A stretch of DNA of 64,000 bases from SCGC-AG-212-J23 sp036406675 (GTDB taxonomy: Bacteria > Pseudomonadota > Gammaproteobacteria > Burkholderiales > SG8-39). Location: positions 1-64,000 of the forward strand of contig DASXAO010000149.1 in the NCBI GenBank assembly GCA_036406675.1, read 5' to 3'. Made by a program: the position numbers and the translations under genes. Under the pieces are notes generated by a model that saw only the letters and a list, made by a program, of their open reading frames with translations, searched no databases and was not told the origin of the DNA. Positions 33,295-42,898 of this stretch are shown in pieces. Within the stretch, counting starts at the first letter, position 1; the number at the start of each line of letters is the position of its first letter.

Positions 33295-34139
33295 TGGCAG
33301 CGCTGCGGATCGCGTGTGCCATAACCGCGGTATTCGTGGCGACCGGCGTCTACCCGGCAGCGATGGCGGTGGTCGAGCAGCCGCGCCCCTTCGGCTACGT
33401 CGTCGGCGACGTGATGACGCAGCGCGTGCTCCTGGCGATCGACGGGCACGAGCTCGCCCCCGCCGCGCTGCCGAAGGCCGAGCGCGTGAACGTCTGGCTG
33501 GAGCGGCGCCCGGCCAGGATCGAGTCGCTGCCCGGCGGGCATCGCTGGCTCGCCCTCGACTATCAGGTCATCAATGCGCCGCAATCGCTGACAACGGTGA
33601 ATCTGCCGGCCTTCGAGCTGCGAAGCGCGTCCGACGGTGCGACGCTCACGATCGCCGCATGGCCGATCAGCGTGAACGCGCTCACGTCCGACGGCTCGAC
33701 CGAGTTGCGGCCCGACCGCCCTGCGCCGGCGATCGCCACCGCACCGATACGCCGGCAGATCGCCGTCTGGTCGAGCGCGTTCTTGCTCGTTCTCGCCGCC
33801 TGGCTCGGCTGGCTCGCCTGGCGCAATTGGCGCGCGGCGGCAGCACGGCCATTTGCGCACGCGCTGCACGAAATGCGGTATCTCGACGGCACCGCGCCGG
33901 AGGCGTGGCGAGCGTTGCATCGCGCCTTCGACCAGACCGCCGGCCGCGTCGTGCAGACCGCGACGCTTCCGGCGCTGTTCGAAGGCGTGCCGCAGCTGCG
34001 ATCGCTGCGCCCCGAGATCGAGCGGTTCTTCACTCAGTCCAGCGAGCTCTTTTTCGGTGGCGGCCTGCCGGCCGATCGAATGTCGGCGCGCGCCCTGTGC
34101 GCGCAGCTGCGGCGGATCGAAAGGCGGATCGAGCGATGA
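33294..34139 (+). CDS. mxaA: MxaA-like membrane protein of methanol dehydrogenase maturation
   Basis: 281 residues with a signal-like N-terminus (ALRIACAITAVFVATGVYPA), a periplasmic beta domain (VVEQPRPFGYVVGDVMTQRV), one transmembrane helix (SAFLLVLAAWLGWLAWRNW, about residues 160-180), and a cytoplasmic helical domain (EAWRALHRAFDQTAGRVV). This topology and its position between mxaS and mxaC agree with MxaA, which in methylotrophs is required for calcium in methanol dehydrogenase. The symbol rests on synteny as much as on sequence. Overlaps both neighbours (TGATG, ATGA). Confidence 0.82.
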   Translation: MAALRIACAITAVFVATGVYPAAMAVVEQPRPFGYVVGDVMTQRVLLAIDGHELAPAALPKAERVNVWLERRPARIESLPGGHRWLALDYQVINAPQSLTTVNLPAFELRSASDGATLTIAAWPISVNALTSDGSTELRPDRPAPAIATAPIRRQIAVWSSAFLLVLAAWLGWLAWRNWRAAAARPFAHALHEMRYLDGTAPEAWRALHRAFDQTAGRVVQTATLPALFEGVPQLRSLRPEIERFFTQSSELFFGGGLPADRMSARALCAQLRRIERRIER

Positions 34140-35152
34140 GCCTCGGCGTGGAGCTCGCGCAGCCCTGGGCGCTGCTCGCCCTGCCGTTGGCCGTGCTGCC
34201 GCTCTTGCGCCGGAAGCGCGACACGTTGACCTTCTCGCATCTTGCATGGCTGCCGCGCGACCGCCTGGGTCAGCTCGCCGGATTCCTGTGGCGCGCCCTG
34301 GCGGTAGTGGCCATCGCAAGCACGGTGCTTGCGCTGGCCGGCCCGGAGCGGCCCGAGACGCAGGTGACGCGCACCGGGTACGGCGCCGAGATCGTCGTGC
34401 TCATGGACCGCAGCCGCAGCATGGACCAGCGGATGCTGCCGAGCGACTGGCGCACGATCGACGCGCTCGACCTGCCCTACCAGGCCCGCTCGCGCGGCCC
34501 GATCAAATCCCAGGTCGCGCGCGATCTGCTGGCGCAATTCGTCGAGCAGCGCCCGACCGATCGATTCGCGGTGATGTTCTTCAGCACCAACCCGTTGAAT
34601 GTCGTCTCATTCACCCAGCACGACGAAGTGGTGCTGGCGGCGATCGAGGCGGGCGGCGTGGGCCGCGGCCTGGGAGATACCGACGTCGGCAAGGCGATGC
34701 TCGCGGCGATCGCCGAGTTCGAGCAGCGCCCGTACTCCGGCAGCCGCATCATCCTGCTCGTCTCCGACGGCGGCGCTCATCTCGACGAAGCGACGCGCCA
34801 CCGCATCCGCGCCGGCATGCTGCGCCATCGCATCGCGCTCTATTGGATCTACCTCCGATCGTTCAACAGTCCGGCCCTCGATGCCCAGGATGGCGGCAGC
34901 GAGGCGGTGCCGGAAATCGCGCTGCACCGCTTCTTCCAGGCATTGGCAACGCCGTACCAGGCTTATCAAGCCGAGGTCCCCGAGGACCTGGCGAAGGCCG
35001 TCGCCGACGTCGGCAAGCAGCAGAACCTGCCGCTCGATTTCGTCGAGCGCATTCCGCGGGAGGACTACAGCCGCTACTTCGTGGCGGTGTCGGCGCTCGC
35101 CTGCCTGATGCTGCTCGCCTACCGATCCGTGCTGCTCCGGAGCTGGGCGTGA
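34136..35152 (+). CDS. mxaC: VWA-domain membrane protein, MxaC-like
   Basis: 338 residues in BatA/BatB-like layout: N-terminal hydrophobic segments (LAQPWALLALPLAVLPLL and FLWRALAVVAIASTVLALAG), a VWA domain with the metal-ion-dependent adhesion motif in VLMDRSRSMDQR, threonine in GLGDTDVGKAML and Asp in LLVSDGGAHL, then a C-terminal helix (YFVAVSALACLMLLAYRSVL). It overlaps mxaA (ATGA) and mxaK (GTGA). The VWA is expected to face the periplasm and act with MxaL and the MoxR ATPase. Confidence 0.86.
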   Translation: MSLGVELAQPWALLALPLAVLPLLRRKRDTLTFSHLAWLPRDRLGQLAGFLWRALAVVAIASTVLALAGPERPETQVTRTGYGAEIVVLMDRSRSMDQRMLPSDWRTIDALDLPYQARSRGPIKSQVARDLLAQFVEQRPTDRFAVMFFSTNPLNVVSFTQHDEVVLAAIEAGGVGRGLGDTDVGKAMLAAIAEFEQRPYSGSRIILLVSDGGAHLDEATRHRIRAGMLRHRIALYWIYLRSFNSPALDAQDGGSEAVPEIALHRFFQALATPYQAYQAEVPEDLAKAVADVGKQQNLPLDFVERIPREDYSRYFVAVSALACLMLLAYRSVLLRSWA

Positions 35153-35673
35153 AGCGCCGCACGATCCATGCCGCATTCGCTGCCGCGACCATCGGGCTCG
35201 GATTGGTCGCGGCGTACCAGGGCTTCCGCCTGCACCGGGCCGAGCGAATCAACCAGGCCATCGCGAGCGCCGCGACCATCGGCGCAGACGCGGCAGAGGC
35301 ACGGTTCGCGCGCGCGCTGGCGCTCGCCGAGTCGGGCGACGCCGGAGCGGCGCTGGACATCTACAAGGCGCTGATCCGGAGCGACCGCCCCGACCTCAAG
35401 CGTGCGGCGCTCTACAACGTGGGCAACCTGCATCTGCGCGAAGCCATGAAGAGCGGGCCGGACGAGGCGGCGCGCTCGCTGCCGCTCGTCGAGCTCGCGA
35501 AGCAGAGCTATCGCGATCTGCTGCGCATCGATCCGGGCGACTGGGATGCGCGCTACAACCTGGAACGCGCGCTGCAGCTCGCCCCGGAGGTCGAAGAGGC
35601 GGCGGCGAACGAGCCGCCGGAACCGCCGCAACGCGCGTTCAGTACCGCGCCGGGAAGGACCGAGCTGCCATGA
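35149..35673 (+). CDS. mxaK: MxaK-like protein
   Basis: 174 residues from GTG 35149, which overlaps the mxaC stop (GTGA). One N-terminal membrane anchor (HAAFAAATIGLGLVAAYQGF) is followed by a TPR-like helical region (ARALALAESGDAGAALDIYK; AALYNVGNLHLREAM; YNLERALQLAPE) and a Pro/Glu-rich tail. TPR proteins between two VWA genes are typical of Bat and Mxa clusters; position identifies it as MxaK. It probably scaffolds the VWA proteins on the periplasmic face. Confidence 0.82.
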   Translation: MKRRTIHAAFAAATIGLGLVAAYQGFRLHRAERINQAIASAATIGADAAEARFARALALAESGDAGAALDIYKALIRSDRPDLKRAALYNVGNLHLREAMKSGPDEAARSLPLVELAKQSYRDLLRIDPGDWDARYNLERALQLAPEVEEAAANEPPEPPQRAFSTAPGRTELP

Positions 35674-36578
35674 GGCTGAGGACGCTCGCTGCAGGCTTAT
35701 TCGACAGGCATTCGCGCGCGATCGCGTTGGCGCTCGCGCTGCTGTTGCTTGCCTGGGCGATGCCGACTTTCAATTGGTCGCGCGCGACTTATGACTACCT
35801 CGTGATCTTCGACATCACGCAGAGCATGAACGTCGCCGACTACAAGCTCGGCGAAGCGCCCGCCAGCCGCCTCGAGTATGCGCGCGAGGCCACGCGGCGC
35901 GCGCTGCGCGATCTGCCGTGCGGCTCCCGGGTCGGATGGGGCGCCTTTGCCGAATACCGCAGCCTGCTCCTGCTCACGCCGATCGAGGTCTGCGCCCACT
36001 ACAGCGACTTGCTCGCATCGCTCGACAAGATCGACGGCCGCCTGCGCTGGGGCGAGGCGAGCGAGGTCTGGAAGGGCGTGCTTTGGGCGATCCGGGCGGC
36101 GAAGGAAACGCGCGGCGCGCCGAACGTGATTTTTCTGAGCGACGGACACGAGGCGCCGCCGCTCGGCACCGGCGTGCACCCGGTGTTCGACGACGTGAAG
36201 CCGGGCGACGTGCGCGGATGGCTCATCGGCGTCGGCGGCTACGCGCCGCAGCCGATTCCGCGGACCGACGACCAAGGAAAAGTGATCGGCACCTGGCGCG
36301 CCGAGGAGGTCATGCAGACCGATGCCGGCGACGACGGCGGGCCGAGCCGCGAGCACCTGTCCGCGTTGCGCGAGCGCCATCTGCGTGCGCTCGCGAAGGA
36401 AGTCGGCTTCGAGTACGCACGCCTCGCCGAATCGGCGTCGCTGAGCGCCGCAATGCGCGATCCGCGATTCGCCCGGCCGAGACCGGTGCCGATCGATCTC
36501 TACTGGCTGCCGGTGGCTGCGGCGCTGCTGCTGCTCGCGCTGCGCTTTCGGCCCGACTCGCCTTCGGAAACAGGTTAA
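35670..36578 (+). CDS. mxaL: VWA-domain protein, MxaL-like
   Basis: 302 residues: N-terminal helix (AIALALALLLLAWAMPTF), VWA domain with YLVIFDITQSMNVADYK (DxTxSM form of the metal site) and VIFLSDGHEAPPLG, and a C-terminal helix (LYWLPVAAALLLLALRFRP). It is the second VWA protein of the cluster and overlaps mxaK by ATGA. In methylotrophs MxaL with MxaA and MxaK is needed for calcium incorporation into methanol dehydrogenase. No mxaD follows; the next gene is a YbjQ protein. Confidence 0.86.
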   Translation: MRLRTLAAGLFDRHSRAIALALALLLLAWAMPTFNWSRATYDYLVIFDITQSMNVADYKLGEAPASRLEYAREATRRALRDLPCGSRVGWGAFAEYRSLLLLTPIEVCAHYSDLLASLDKIDGRLRWGEASEVWKGVLWAIRAAKETRGAPNVIFLSDGHEAPPLGTGVHPVFDDVKPGDVRGWLIGVGGYAPQPIPRTDDQGKVIGTWRAEEVMQTDAGDDGGPSREHLSALRERHLRALAKEVGFEYARLAESASLSAAMRDPRFARPRPVPIDLYWLPVAAALLLLALRFRPDSPSETG

Positions 36579-36590
36579 CCGGGAGCCTCG

Positions 36591-36926
36591 ATGCAAGACG
36601 CGATGGTTACGACGGCACTTTCGCTGCCGGGCTACAAGATCGTGCGCACGCTCGGCGTGGTGCGCGGCCTGACGGTCCGCTCGCGATCGATCGTCGGAAA
36701 TTTCCTCGGCGGCATCCAGTCGATCTTCGGCGGCAACATCACCATCTACACCAACCTTTGCGAGCAGGCGCGCGAAGAGACCTACCGGCTGATGTGCGAG
36801 CACGCCGAGAAGCACGGCGCGAACGCGATCATCGCAATGCGCTACGACGCCACCGAGCTCATGGCCGGACTCACTGAAGTCCTCTGCTACGGAACCGCGG
36901 TCGTGGTCGCGCGCGACTCCAGCTAG
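36591..36926 (+). CDS. YbjQ/UPF0145 family protein
   Basis: 111-residue single-domain protein: LPGYKIVRTLGVVRGLTVRS, FGGNITIYTNLCEQAREETY and GANAIIAMRYDATELM are the standard landmarks of the YbjQ pentamer family, often described as heavy-metal-binding domains. It starts 12 bases after mxaL and may ride on the mxa transcript. A metal-related role would fit a metal-insertion cluster, but this is inference. The 96 bases after it precede the ABC importer and contain only a strong ribosome site (GAGGAGGAG). Confidence 0.85.
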   Translation: MQDAMVTTALSLPGYKIVRTLGVVRGLTVRSRSIVGNFLGGIQSIFGGNITIYTNLCEQAREETYRLMCEHAEKHGANAIIAMRYDATELMAGLTEVLCYGTAVVVARDSS

Positions 36927-37022
36927 TACTCGCCGGACCGAATAGTCCGCCTCGATTCGTTAAGCGTCCCTTAAGACGGCGTGTTGCAGGCTGCAACGGA
37001 GGATCATCGAGGAGGAGCGTCC

Positions 37023-38405
37023 ATGGGCAAGCCGGTTTCGAAAGGCAGCAGTCAGGTTTTTTCCGATCGTCGCGCGTCGCGTCGCAGGTTTCTCAAGACG
37101 GCCGGAGTCGGCGCCGGAGCCGCCGCGCTCTCGTCCGTGGGCGCCGGGCCGCTGATTTTCGTCCGCGAGGCGAAGGCGGCCGACAAGGAACTGAAGATCG
37201 TGCAGTGGAGCCACTTCGTTCCCGCGTACGACAAGTGGATCGACCAGTTCGTCCGCGACTGGGGCGCGTCGAACGGCGTGAACGCGACCATCGACCACAT
37301 TCCGCACCTCGAGATCGCCGCGCGCATGGCGGCGGAGCTGTCTGCCAACGCCGGGCACGATATCGTCGGCATCAACGGCTTCGGCCCGCATCTGTACCGC
37401 GACTCGGTCGTCGACATGTCGCCGCTGATCGCGGAATTCGAGAAGAAATACGGCAAGGTCGCCCCCATCGGCCGCAGCCTCGCCTACGACACGCAGACGA
37501 AGCGCTGGCCGGCTTTCCCCGACTACTACATCAGCTTCCCGGGTCTGTACCGCAAGGACCTCTGGGACGAGATCGGCATGAAGCCCGATACCTGGGACGA
37601 CCTGCGCAAGGGCGGGGCGAAGCTGAAGGCGAAGGGCCACCCCGTGGGCATCGGCATGGCGCACCACCAGGATGCCAACACGAGCTGGCGCAGCGTCCTC
37701 TGGTCGTTCGGCGGCGCGGTGCAGGACAAGTCCGGCACCAAGGTCACGCTCAACTCCAAGGAAACGCTGGAAGCGATCAAGTACAGCGTAGCGCTCTACA
37801 AGGAGGCGATGACGAGCGAGGTGCTGTCCTGGGACGACGCGTCCAACAACCGCTATCTCCAGTCCGGCCGCGCCTCCTACATCCACAATCCGATCTCGGC
37901 CTACCGCACGACGCAGAAGACCAATCCGTCGCTCGCCGACAAGGTCTACATCTGGAAGACGCCCGCCGGTCCGGTGCGCCGCCTGGCGGCCGGGCAGCCC
38001 AATTCGTACGTCATCTGGAAGTTCTCGCGCAACCAGGACGCGGCGAAGGAGTTCCTGCGCCACTACGCCGCGCACTGGCAGGAGGCCTTCAAGGCGAGCG
38101 AAGGCTACGACCACCCGATGTTCGAGAACCTCGTGCCGAAGCCGATGCCGATCCTGTCGAACGACCCGACATCGCATCCGGCCGACAAGCTGAAGGTGCT
38201 GGAAACGGCGATCGAGTGGCACGACATCTACGGCTATCCCGGGCCCGACACGCCGGCGATCGACGAGGTGGCCAACAACTTCATCATCCCGGACATGATG
38301 GCGAACGCGGCGACCGGAAAGATGACTCCGGAGGAAGCGATGAAGTGGGCCGAGAATGAAATCTCGGCGACCTTCAAGAAATGGGCAGCCAGCGGCCACG
38401 GTTGA
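37023..38405 (+). CDS. Tat-exported ABC transporter solute-binding protein, sugar type
   Basis: 460 residues. N-terminus has a twin-arginine signal (RRASRRRFLKTAGVGAGAAA) with cleavage near EAKAAD. The mature protein is a family 1 extracellular solute-binding protein (KIVQWSHFVPAYDKWIDQF; GINGFGPHLYRDS; YDHPMFENLVPKP), used for oligosaccharides, polyols and glycerophosphodiesters. Strong Shine-Dalgarno GAGGAGGAG before ATG 37023. Heads a complete importer operon with ATPase and two permeases. Tat export suggests it folds before crossing the membrane, perhaps with a bound metal. Confidence 0.93.
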   Translation: MGKPVSKGSSQVFSDRRASRRRFLKTAGVGAGAAALSSVGAGPLIFVREAKAADKELKIVQWSHFVPAYDKWIDQFVRDWGASNGVNATIDHIPHLEIAARMAAELSANAGHDIVGINGFGPHLYRDSVVDMSPLIAEFEKKYGKVAPIGRSLAYDTQTKRWPAFPDYYISFPGLYRKDLWDEIGMKPDTWDDLRKGGAKLKAKGHPVGIGMAHHQDANTSWRSVLWSFGGAVQDKSGTKVTLNSKETLEAIKYSVALYKEAMTSEVLSWDDASNNRYLQSGRASYIHNPISAYRTTQKTNPSLADKVYIWKTPAGPVRRLAAGQPNSYVIWKFSRNQDAAKEFLRHYAAHWQEAFKASEGYDHPMFENLVPKPMPILSNDPTSHPADKLKVLETAIEWHDIYGYPGPDTPAIDEVANNFIIPDMMANAATGKMTPEEAMKWAENEISATFKKWAASGHG

Positions 38406-38433
38406 CGCCGCGCAGCGGCCGGAGGCGAGCCCC

Positions 38434-39476
<1,043 letters not shown>

Positions 39477-39480
<4 letters not shown>

Positions 39481-40409
39481 GCGCCGACTACGCCGCCATT
39501 GCCCCGCCGAGCGCCAGGCGCGTGCGCTGGTCGCTCGACCACGCCGATTTCCTCGGCTCGCTCCTGGTCGCGCCCGCGGTCCTGTTCATCCTCTGTCTGG
39601 TAGCGGTGCCGTTCTTCCTCGCCATCTACTACAGCCTGAGCGCCTACAACATGGGCACGCTCAGCTTCTCGTTCGTCGGCCTCGACAACTTCATCGCCGT
39701 GACGAAGAGCGAGATCTTCCGCCGCTCGCTCATGAACACGCTGCTGTTCACCGTCGCCTCCAACCTCATCGCGCTGGTGCTCGGCAAGATCGCGGCGCTG
39801 CTCCTGCTGCGCGAATTCCGCGGCCGCACGGTGGTGCGCTGCCTCCTGATCCTGCCGTGGGCCGTGCCGGTGGCGCTGGCGGCGATTACCTGGCGCTGGA
39901 TGCTCGACTCGATGTACAGCGTGATCAACTGGGTGCTGGTGCACTCCCACCTGGTCCCGGCCTACGTCTGGCCGAACTGGCTGGGCGAGGAGGGGCTGGC
40001 GATGATCTCGATCATCGTGATCCAGGCCTGGCGCCTGTTCCCGTTCTCCGCGATCATCTTTCTCGCCGGGCTGACCTCGGTGCCCAAGACCATCGTCGAC
40101 GCAGCCTACGTCGACGGCGCGGGGTACTGGCGCCGGACCTTCCAGATCGTGCTGCCGGTGATCCTGCCGATCATGATGGTGGCGATGCTGTTCGGCCTGG
40201 TGTTCACCTTCACCGACATGAGCGTGGTGTACCTGGTCACCAAGGGCGGCCCGACCAACAGCACCCAGGTGCTCGGCTCGCTCGCCTTCCAGGTCGGCAT
40301 CCTGTCCGGCGACGTCGGGCGCGGCGCCGCGATCTCGCTCTACTTCTTCCCGTTCCTGCTGGTGGCCACGTACTTCCTGCTGCGTTATCTGCGCCGCCGC
40401 GAGATCTGA
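39477..40409 (+). CDS. ABC transporter permease, MalF/UgpA-like
   Basis: 310 residues, six predicted helices (first: LLVAPAVLFILCLVAVPFFL). The EAA loop that docks on the ATPase is DAAYVDGAGYWRRTFQIVLP. ATGA overlap with the ATPase gene and TGATG overlap with the second permease. Partner of the Tat-exported binding protein; carbohydrate-uptake family 1. Confidence 0.94.
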
Positions 40410-41245
40410 TGCTGAGAAACTTCTGGAAGGAAAGCGGGTTCGTCGCGGCGCTGGTGGGCCTGCTCGTGTTCGCGGCGTTTCCCTTCTACTGGATGGTGAT
40501 CACCGCGTTCAAGCGCGACAGCGACCTCTACAACCTGGACTACAACCCGTTCGTGTTCAACGAGCCGCCGACGCTCGAGCACGTCAACCTGCTTTTCAAC
40601 CAGACCGCGTTCGTGAGGTGGGTGGAAAACTCGCTCATCATCGGCATCGCGGTGGTCGCGATCACCCTGGTGACGGCGATTCCCGCGGGATACAGCCTGG
40701 CGCGCATGGGCGGGCGCAAGGCCGAAGGTCTCGGCATCGGCATCTTCCTCACCTACCTCGTGCCGCCGACGCTGCTCTTCCTGCCGCTCGCGCGCGTGAT
40801 CTCGCTCGCCGGCCTGCAGGACTCGCTCTGGTCGCTGGTGCTGGTTTACCCGACCTTCACCATCCCGTTCTGCACCTGGCTGATGATGGGCTTCTTCAAG
40901 TCGGTGCCGCGGGCAATCGAGGAGGCCGCGATCGTGGACGGCTGCAGCCTGCTCGGCGCGTTCGTGAAGGTGATCCTGCCGGTGTCGCTGCCGGGAATCC
41001 TCACGGTCGTCATCTTCACTTTCACGCTGACGATGCAGGAATTCATCTACGCGCTGACCTTCATCTCCACCGAGTCGCAGGTGCCGGTGACCCTCGGCGT
41101 CGCCACCGACCTCGTGCGCGGCGACATCTTCTACTGGGGCTCGCTGATGGCCGCCGCGCTGATCGCCAGCGTCCCCTTCGCCATCCTCTACAACCTGTTC
41201 CTCGACCGCTTCATCATGGGCATCACCGGCGGCGCGATGAAGTAG
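40409..41245 (+). CDS. ABC transporter permease, MalG/UgpE-like
   Basis: 278 residues with six helices. EAA loop EAAIVDGCSLLGAFVKVILP; N-terminal helix ALVGLLVFAAFPFYWMVITA as in MalG-type permeases. Last gene of the four-gene importer operon. It faces the acetyltransferase gene across a 9-bp convergent gap. The substrate follows the binding protein and is unknown. Confidence 0.94.
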   Translation: MLRNFWKESGFVAALVGLLVFAAFPFYWMVITAFKRDSDLYNLDYNPFVFNEPPTLEHVNLLFNQTAFVRWVENSLIIGIAVVAITLVTAIPAGYSLARMGGRKAEGLGIGIFLTYLVPPTLLFLPLARVISLAGLQDSLWSLVLVYPTFTIPFCTWLMMGFFKSVPRAIEEAAIVDGCSLLGAFVKVILPVSLPGILTVVIFTFTLTMQEFIYALTFISTESQVPVTLGVATDLVRGDIFYWGSLMAAALIASVPFAILYNLFLDRFIMGITGGAMK

Positions 41246-41254
41246 CGTCCGCGG

Positions 41255-41779
41255 CTATTCTTTCGACGGTGAGGTCCGGTCCCCCTGCCCAAGGGGACGC
41301 TGCATGAGCACGCTGTCGACCCAGCGGCCGAACTTGAATCCCACCGACCTGAGCGTGCCAACGCGCAGAAACCCGGCGCTCGCGTGCAGGCCGATCGAGG
41401 CGGCGTTCGCGCTGTCGCCGATCACCGCGATCATCTGGCGGTAGCCGAGCGCTTCGCAGCGCCAGATGAGCTCGCCGAGGAGCGTGCCGCCGATGCCGCG
41501 CCCCTGCGCGTCGGGGCGCACGTACACCGAATCCTCGAGCGAATAGCGGTACGCCGAGCGGGCGCGGTAGAGCGTGCAGTAGGCGTAGCCCGCCACCATG
41601 CCGCCGGAATCGGCGACCAGGTACGGCAGGCCGCGCGCGGTCACGTCGTCGTAGCGCCGGCGCAGCTCGGCCGCGGAGGGGGGCTCTTCCTCGAACGAGG
41701 CGAGCCCTTTGAGGACGTGGTGCGCGTAGATCGCGTGGATCTCGCCGATATCGTCCGGCGTCGCCGGACGCACCCCCAC
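41255..41779 (-). CDS. GNAT acetyltransferase, phosphinothricin N-acetyltransferase-like
   Basis: 174 residues from GTG 41779 (a second GTG at 41773 is possible). Acetyl-CoA site VYVRPDAQGRGIGGTLL and substrate region GLASFEEEPPS, YCTLYRARSAYRYSLEDSVY match the PAT/MddA group, which acetylates methionine derivatives, phosphinothricin or related amines. It lies 4 bases after the class II aldolase stop, in the same direction, so probably cotranscribed. The natural substrate is unknown. Confidence 0.9.
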   Translation of the reverse strand: MGVRPATPDDIGEIHAIYAHHVLKGLASFEEEPPSAAELRRRYDDVTARGLPYLVADSGGMVAGYAYCTLYRARSAYRYSLEDSVYVRPDAQGRGIGGTLLGELIWRCEALGYRQMIAVIGDSANAASIGLHASAGFLRVGTLRSVGFKFGRWVDSVLMQRPLGQGDRTSPSKE

Positions 41780-41783
41780 CCGC

Positions 41784-42524
41784 TCAGCGAGAATAGTCCG
41801 GCTCCTCGCGGTCGAGGATGCGCTTGAGCGCGTTGAAGTGCGCGCCGGCGTACTTGGGCGCGTCGGCGCGCATGAGCCTGCAGGCCTCGCGCACCACCTC
41901 GGGCCGCACCGAGCGCAGCTTCCGGCCCATCGATCTTGCGAGCACCTGGAGCCGGCAGGCGCGCTCGAGGTAGTACATGAGGTCGAAAGCCTCGGCGATC
42001 GAAGGGCCGACGACGATGACGCCGTGGCTGGCGAGGAACATCACGCGCTTGCCGCCGAGCACGCGCGCGAGGCGATCGCCTTCGGCGTTGTCGACCACCA
42101 GCCCGTTGTAGATGTCGTCGTAGGCGATGTCGTCGTGGAAGCGCAGCGCGTTCTGCTCCGCCATCTCGAGGCGGCCGCCCTCGAGAAGCGTGAGCGCGGT
42201 CGCGTACGGCATGTGCGTGTGGAGCACGCAGGCCGCCGCAGGATTGGCGAGATGGATGCGCGAGTGGATGTAGAAGGCCGTCTTCTCGAACTCGCCCTCG
42301 CCCTGGAGCATCCTGCCCTCGGCGTCGAGCATGAGCAGGTTGGAGGCCGTGACTTCGCTCCAGTGCAAGCCGTAGCGGTTGAGAAAAAACCGCTTCCCGT
42401 CCGGCAGCATGAAGCTGAAGTGATTGCAGACGCCTTCGTGCAGATCGAGGCGCACGGCGAGGCGAAAGGCCGCCGCGAGGTCGACCCGCGCCGCCGCGAC
42501 GTCCAGCTCGTCCATCGTTCCCAT
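41784..42524 (-). CDS. Class II aldolase/adducin family protein
   Basis: 246 residues, zinc-dependent aldolase fold. Metal-binding His pair in CVLHTHMPYATAL and third His in MFLASHGVIVVG; N-terminal GVCNHFSFMLPDGKRFFLN. Members cleave sugar phosphates or decarboxylate related acids; this one is closest in layout to the adducin-like proteins of proteobacterial catabolic loci. ATG 42524 is preceded by a perfect TATAAT six bases upstream and no ribosome site, so the mRNA may be leaderless. The substrate is unknown. Confidence 0.9.
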   Translation of the reverse strand: MGTMDELDVAAARVDLAAAFRLAVRLDLHEGVCNHFSFMLPDGKRFFLNRYGLHWSEVTASNLLMLDAEGRMLQGEGEFEKTAFYIHSRIHLANPAAACVLHTHMPYATALTLLEGGRLEMAEQNALRFHDDIAYDDIYNGLVVDNAEGDRLARVLGGKRVMFLASHGVIVVGPSIAEAFDLMYYLERACRLQVLARSMGRKLRSVRPEVVREACRLMRADAPKYAGAHFNALKRILDREEPDYSR

Positions 42525-42530
42525 GCGTCG

Positions 42531-42538
42531 ATTATAGT
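42531..42538. promoter_or_regulatory. Overlapping divergent -10 boxes (TATAAT / TATAGT)
   Basis: In the 20-bp gap between two divergent ATGs, the minus strand reads TATAAT (42536-42531), ending six bases before ATG 42524, and the plus strand reads TATAGT (42533-42538), ending six bases before ATG 42545. The geometry implies transcription starting at the start codons on both sides. No -35 is visible. Confidence 0.5.
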
Positions 42539-42544
42539 GTGGAG

Positions 42545-42838
42545 ATGAAAAGGACCCTGCCCGCGCTTCTTGCGGCGCTTCTCCTGGCGCTCGTTGTTGC
42601 CGCGTGCACGAAGGTGAACCAGGAGAACTTCCTCAAGATCCGGGAAGGGATGAGCGAGCAGGAGGTGATCTCGCTTCTCGGCCGGCCGACCGAGTCGAAC
42701 AGCGTGAACGTTCTCGGGGTATCCGGGACCGCCTCGCGTTGGATTGCGGGCAACGTCGTGATCACGGTGCGCTTCGTGAACGGGCAGGTCGCCTTCAAGA
42801 GCTTCGACAAGCCCGGCGGCAACGGCAACGACAAATAG
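42545..42838 (+). CDS. SmpA/OmlA (BamE-like) domain lipoprotein
   Basis: 97 residues from ATG 42545. Signal peptide with lipobox (ALLLALVVAAC, Cys at about 21) and a small BamE-like domain (FLKIREGMSEQEVISLLGRP). Shorter than BamE and separate from any bam gene, so probably one of the generic outer-membrane SmpA/OmlA paralogues rather than the beta-barrel assembly factor itself. GGAG directly abuts the ATG, too close to serve as a ribosome site; GTG 42539 is an alternative start. Followed by a strong terminator. Confidence 0.85.
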   Translation: MKRTLPALLAALLLALVVAACTKVNQENFLKIREGMSEQEVISLLGRPTESNSVNVLGVSGTASRWIAGNVVITVRFVNGQVAFKSFDKPGGNGNDK

Positions 42839-42850
42839 AAAGGCCGCCAA

Positions 42851-42879
42851 AAAAAAGGGCGCCCAAGGCGCCCTTTTTT
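42851..42879 (+). terminator. Rho-independent terminator
   Basis: Perfect 13-bp inverted repeat AAAAAAGGGCGCC / GGCGCCCTTTTTT with a 3-base loop, 12 bases after the lipoprotein stop. Its flanking A and T runs let it work in both directions; the small glycine-rich gene converging from the right ends at 42899. Confidence 0.9.
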
Positions 42880-42898
42880 CCGCAGGCCGGGTAACGGG

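Noticed and set aside
31364..36578. Generic Bat/aerotolerance-type MoxR-VWA cluster
   Set aside because: Considered as an alternative, but the order MoxR-DUF58-membrane protein-VWA-short TPR-VWA with all overlaps fits mxaRSACKL better. The doubt is kept in the corresponding finding.
36933..36990. Short hairpins after the YbjQ gene as a riboswitch
   Set aside because: Stems are five to six bases and resemble no known riboswitch; too weak to annotate.
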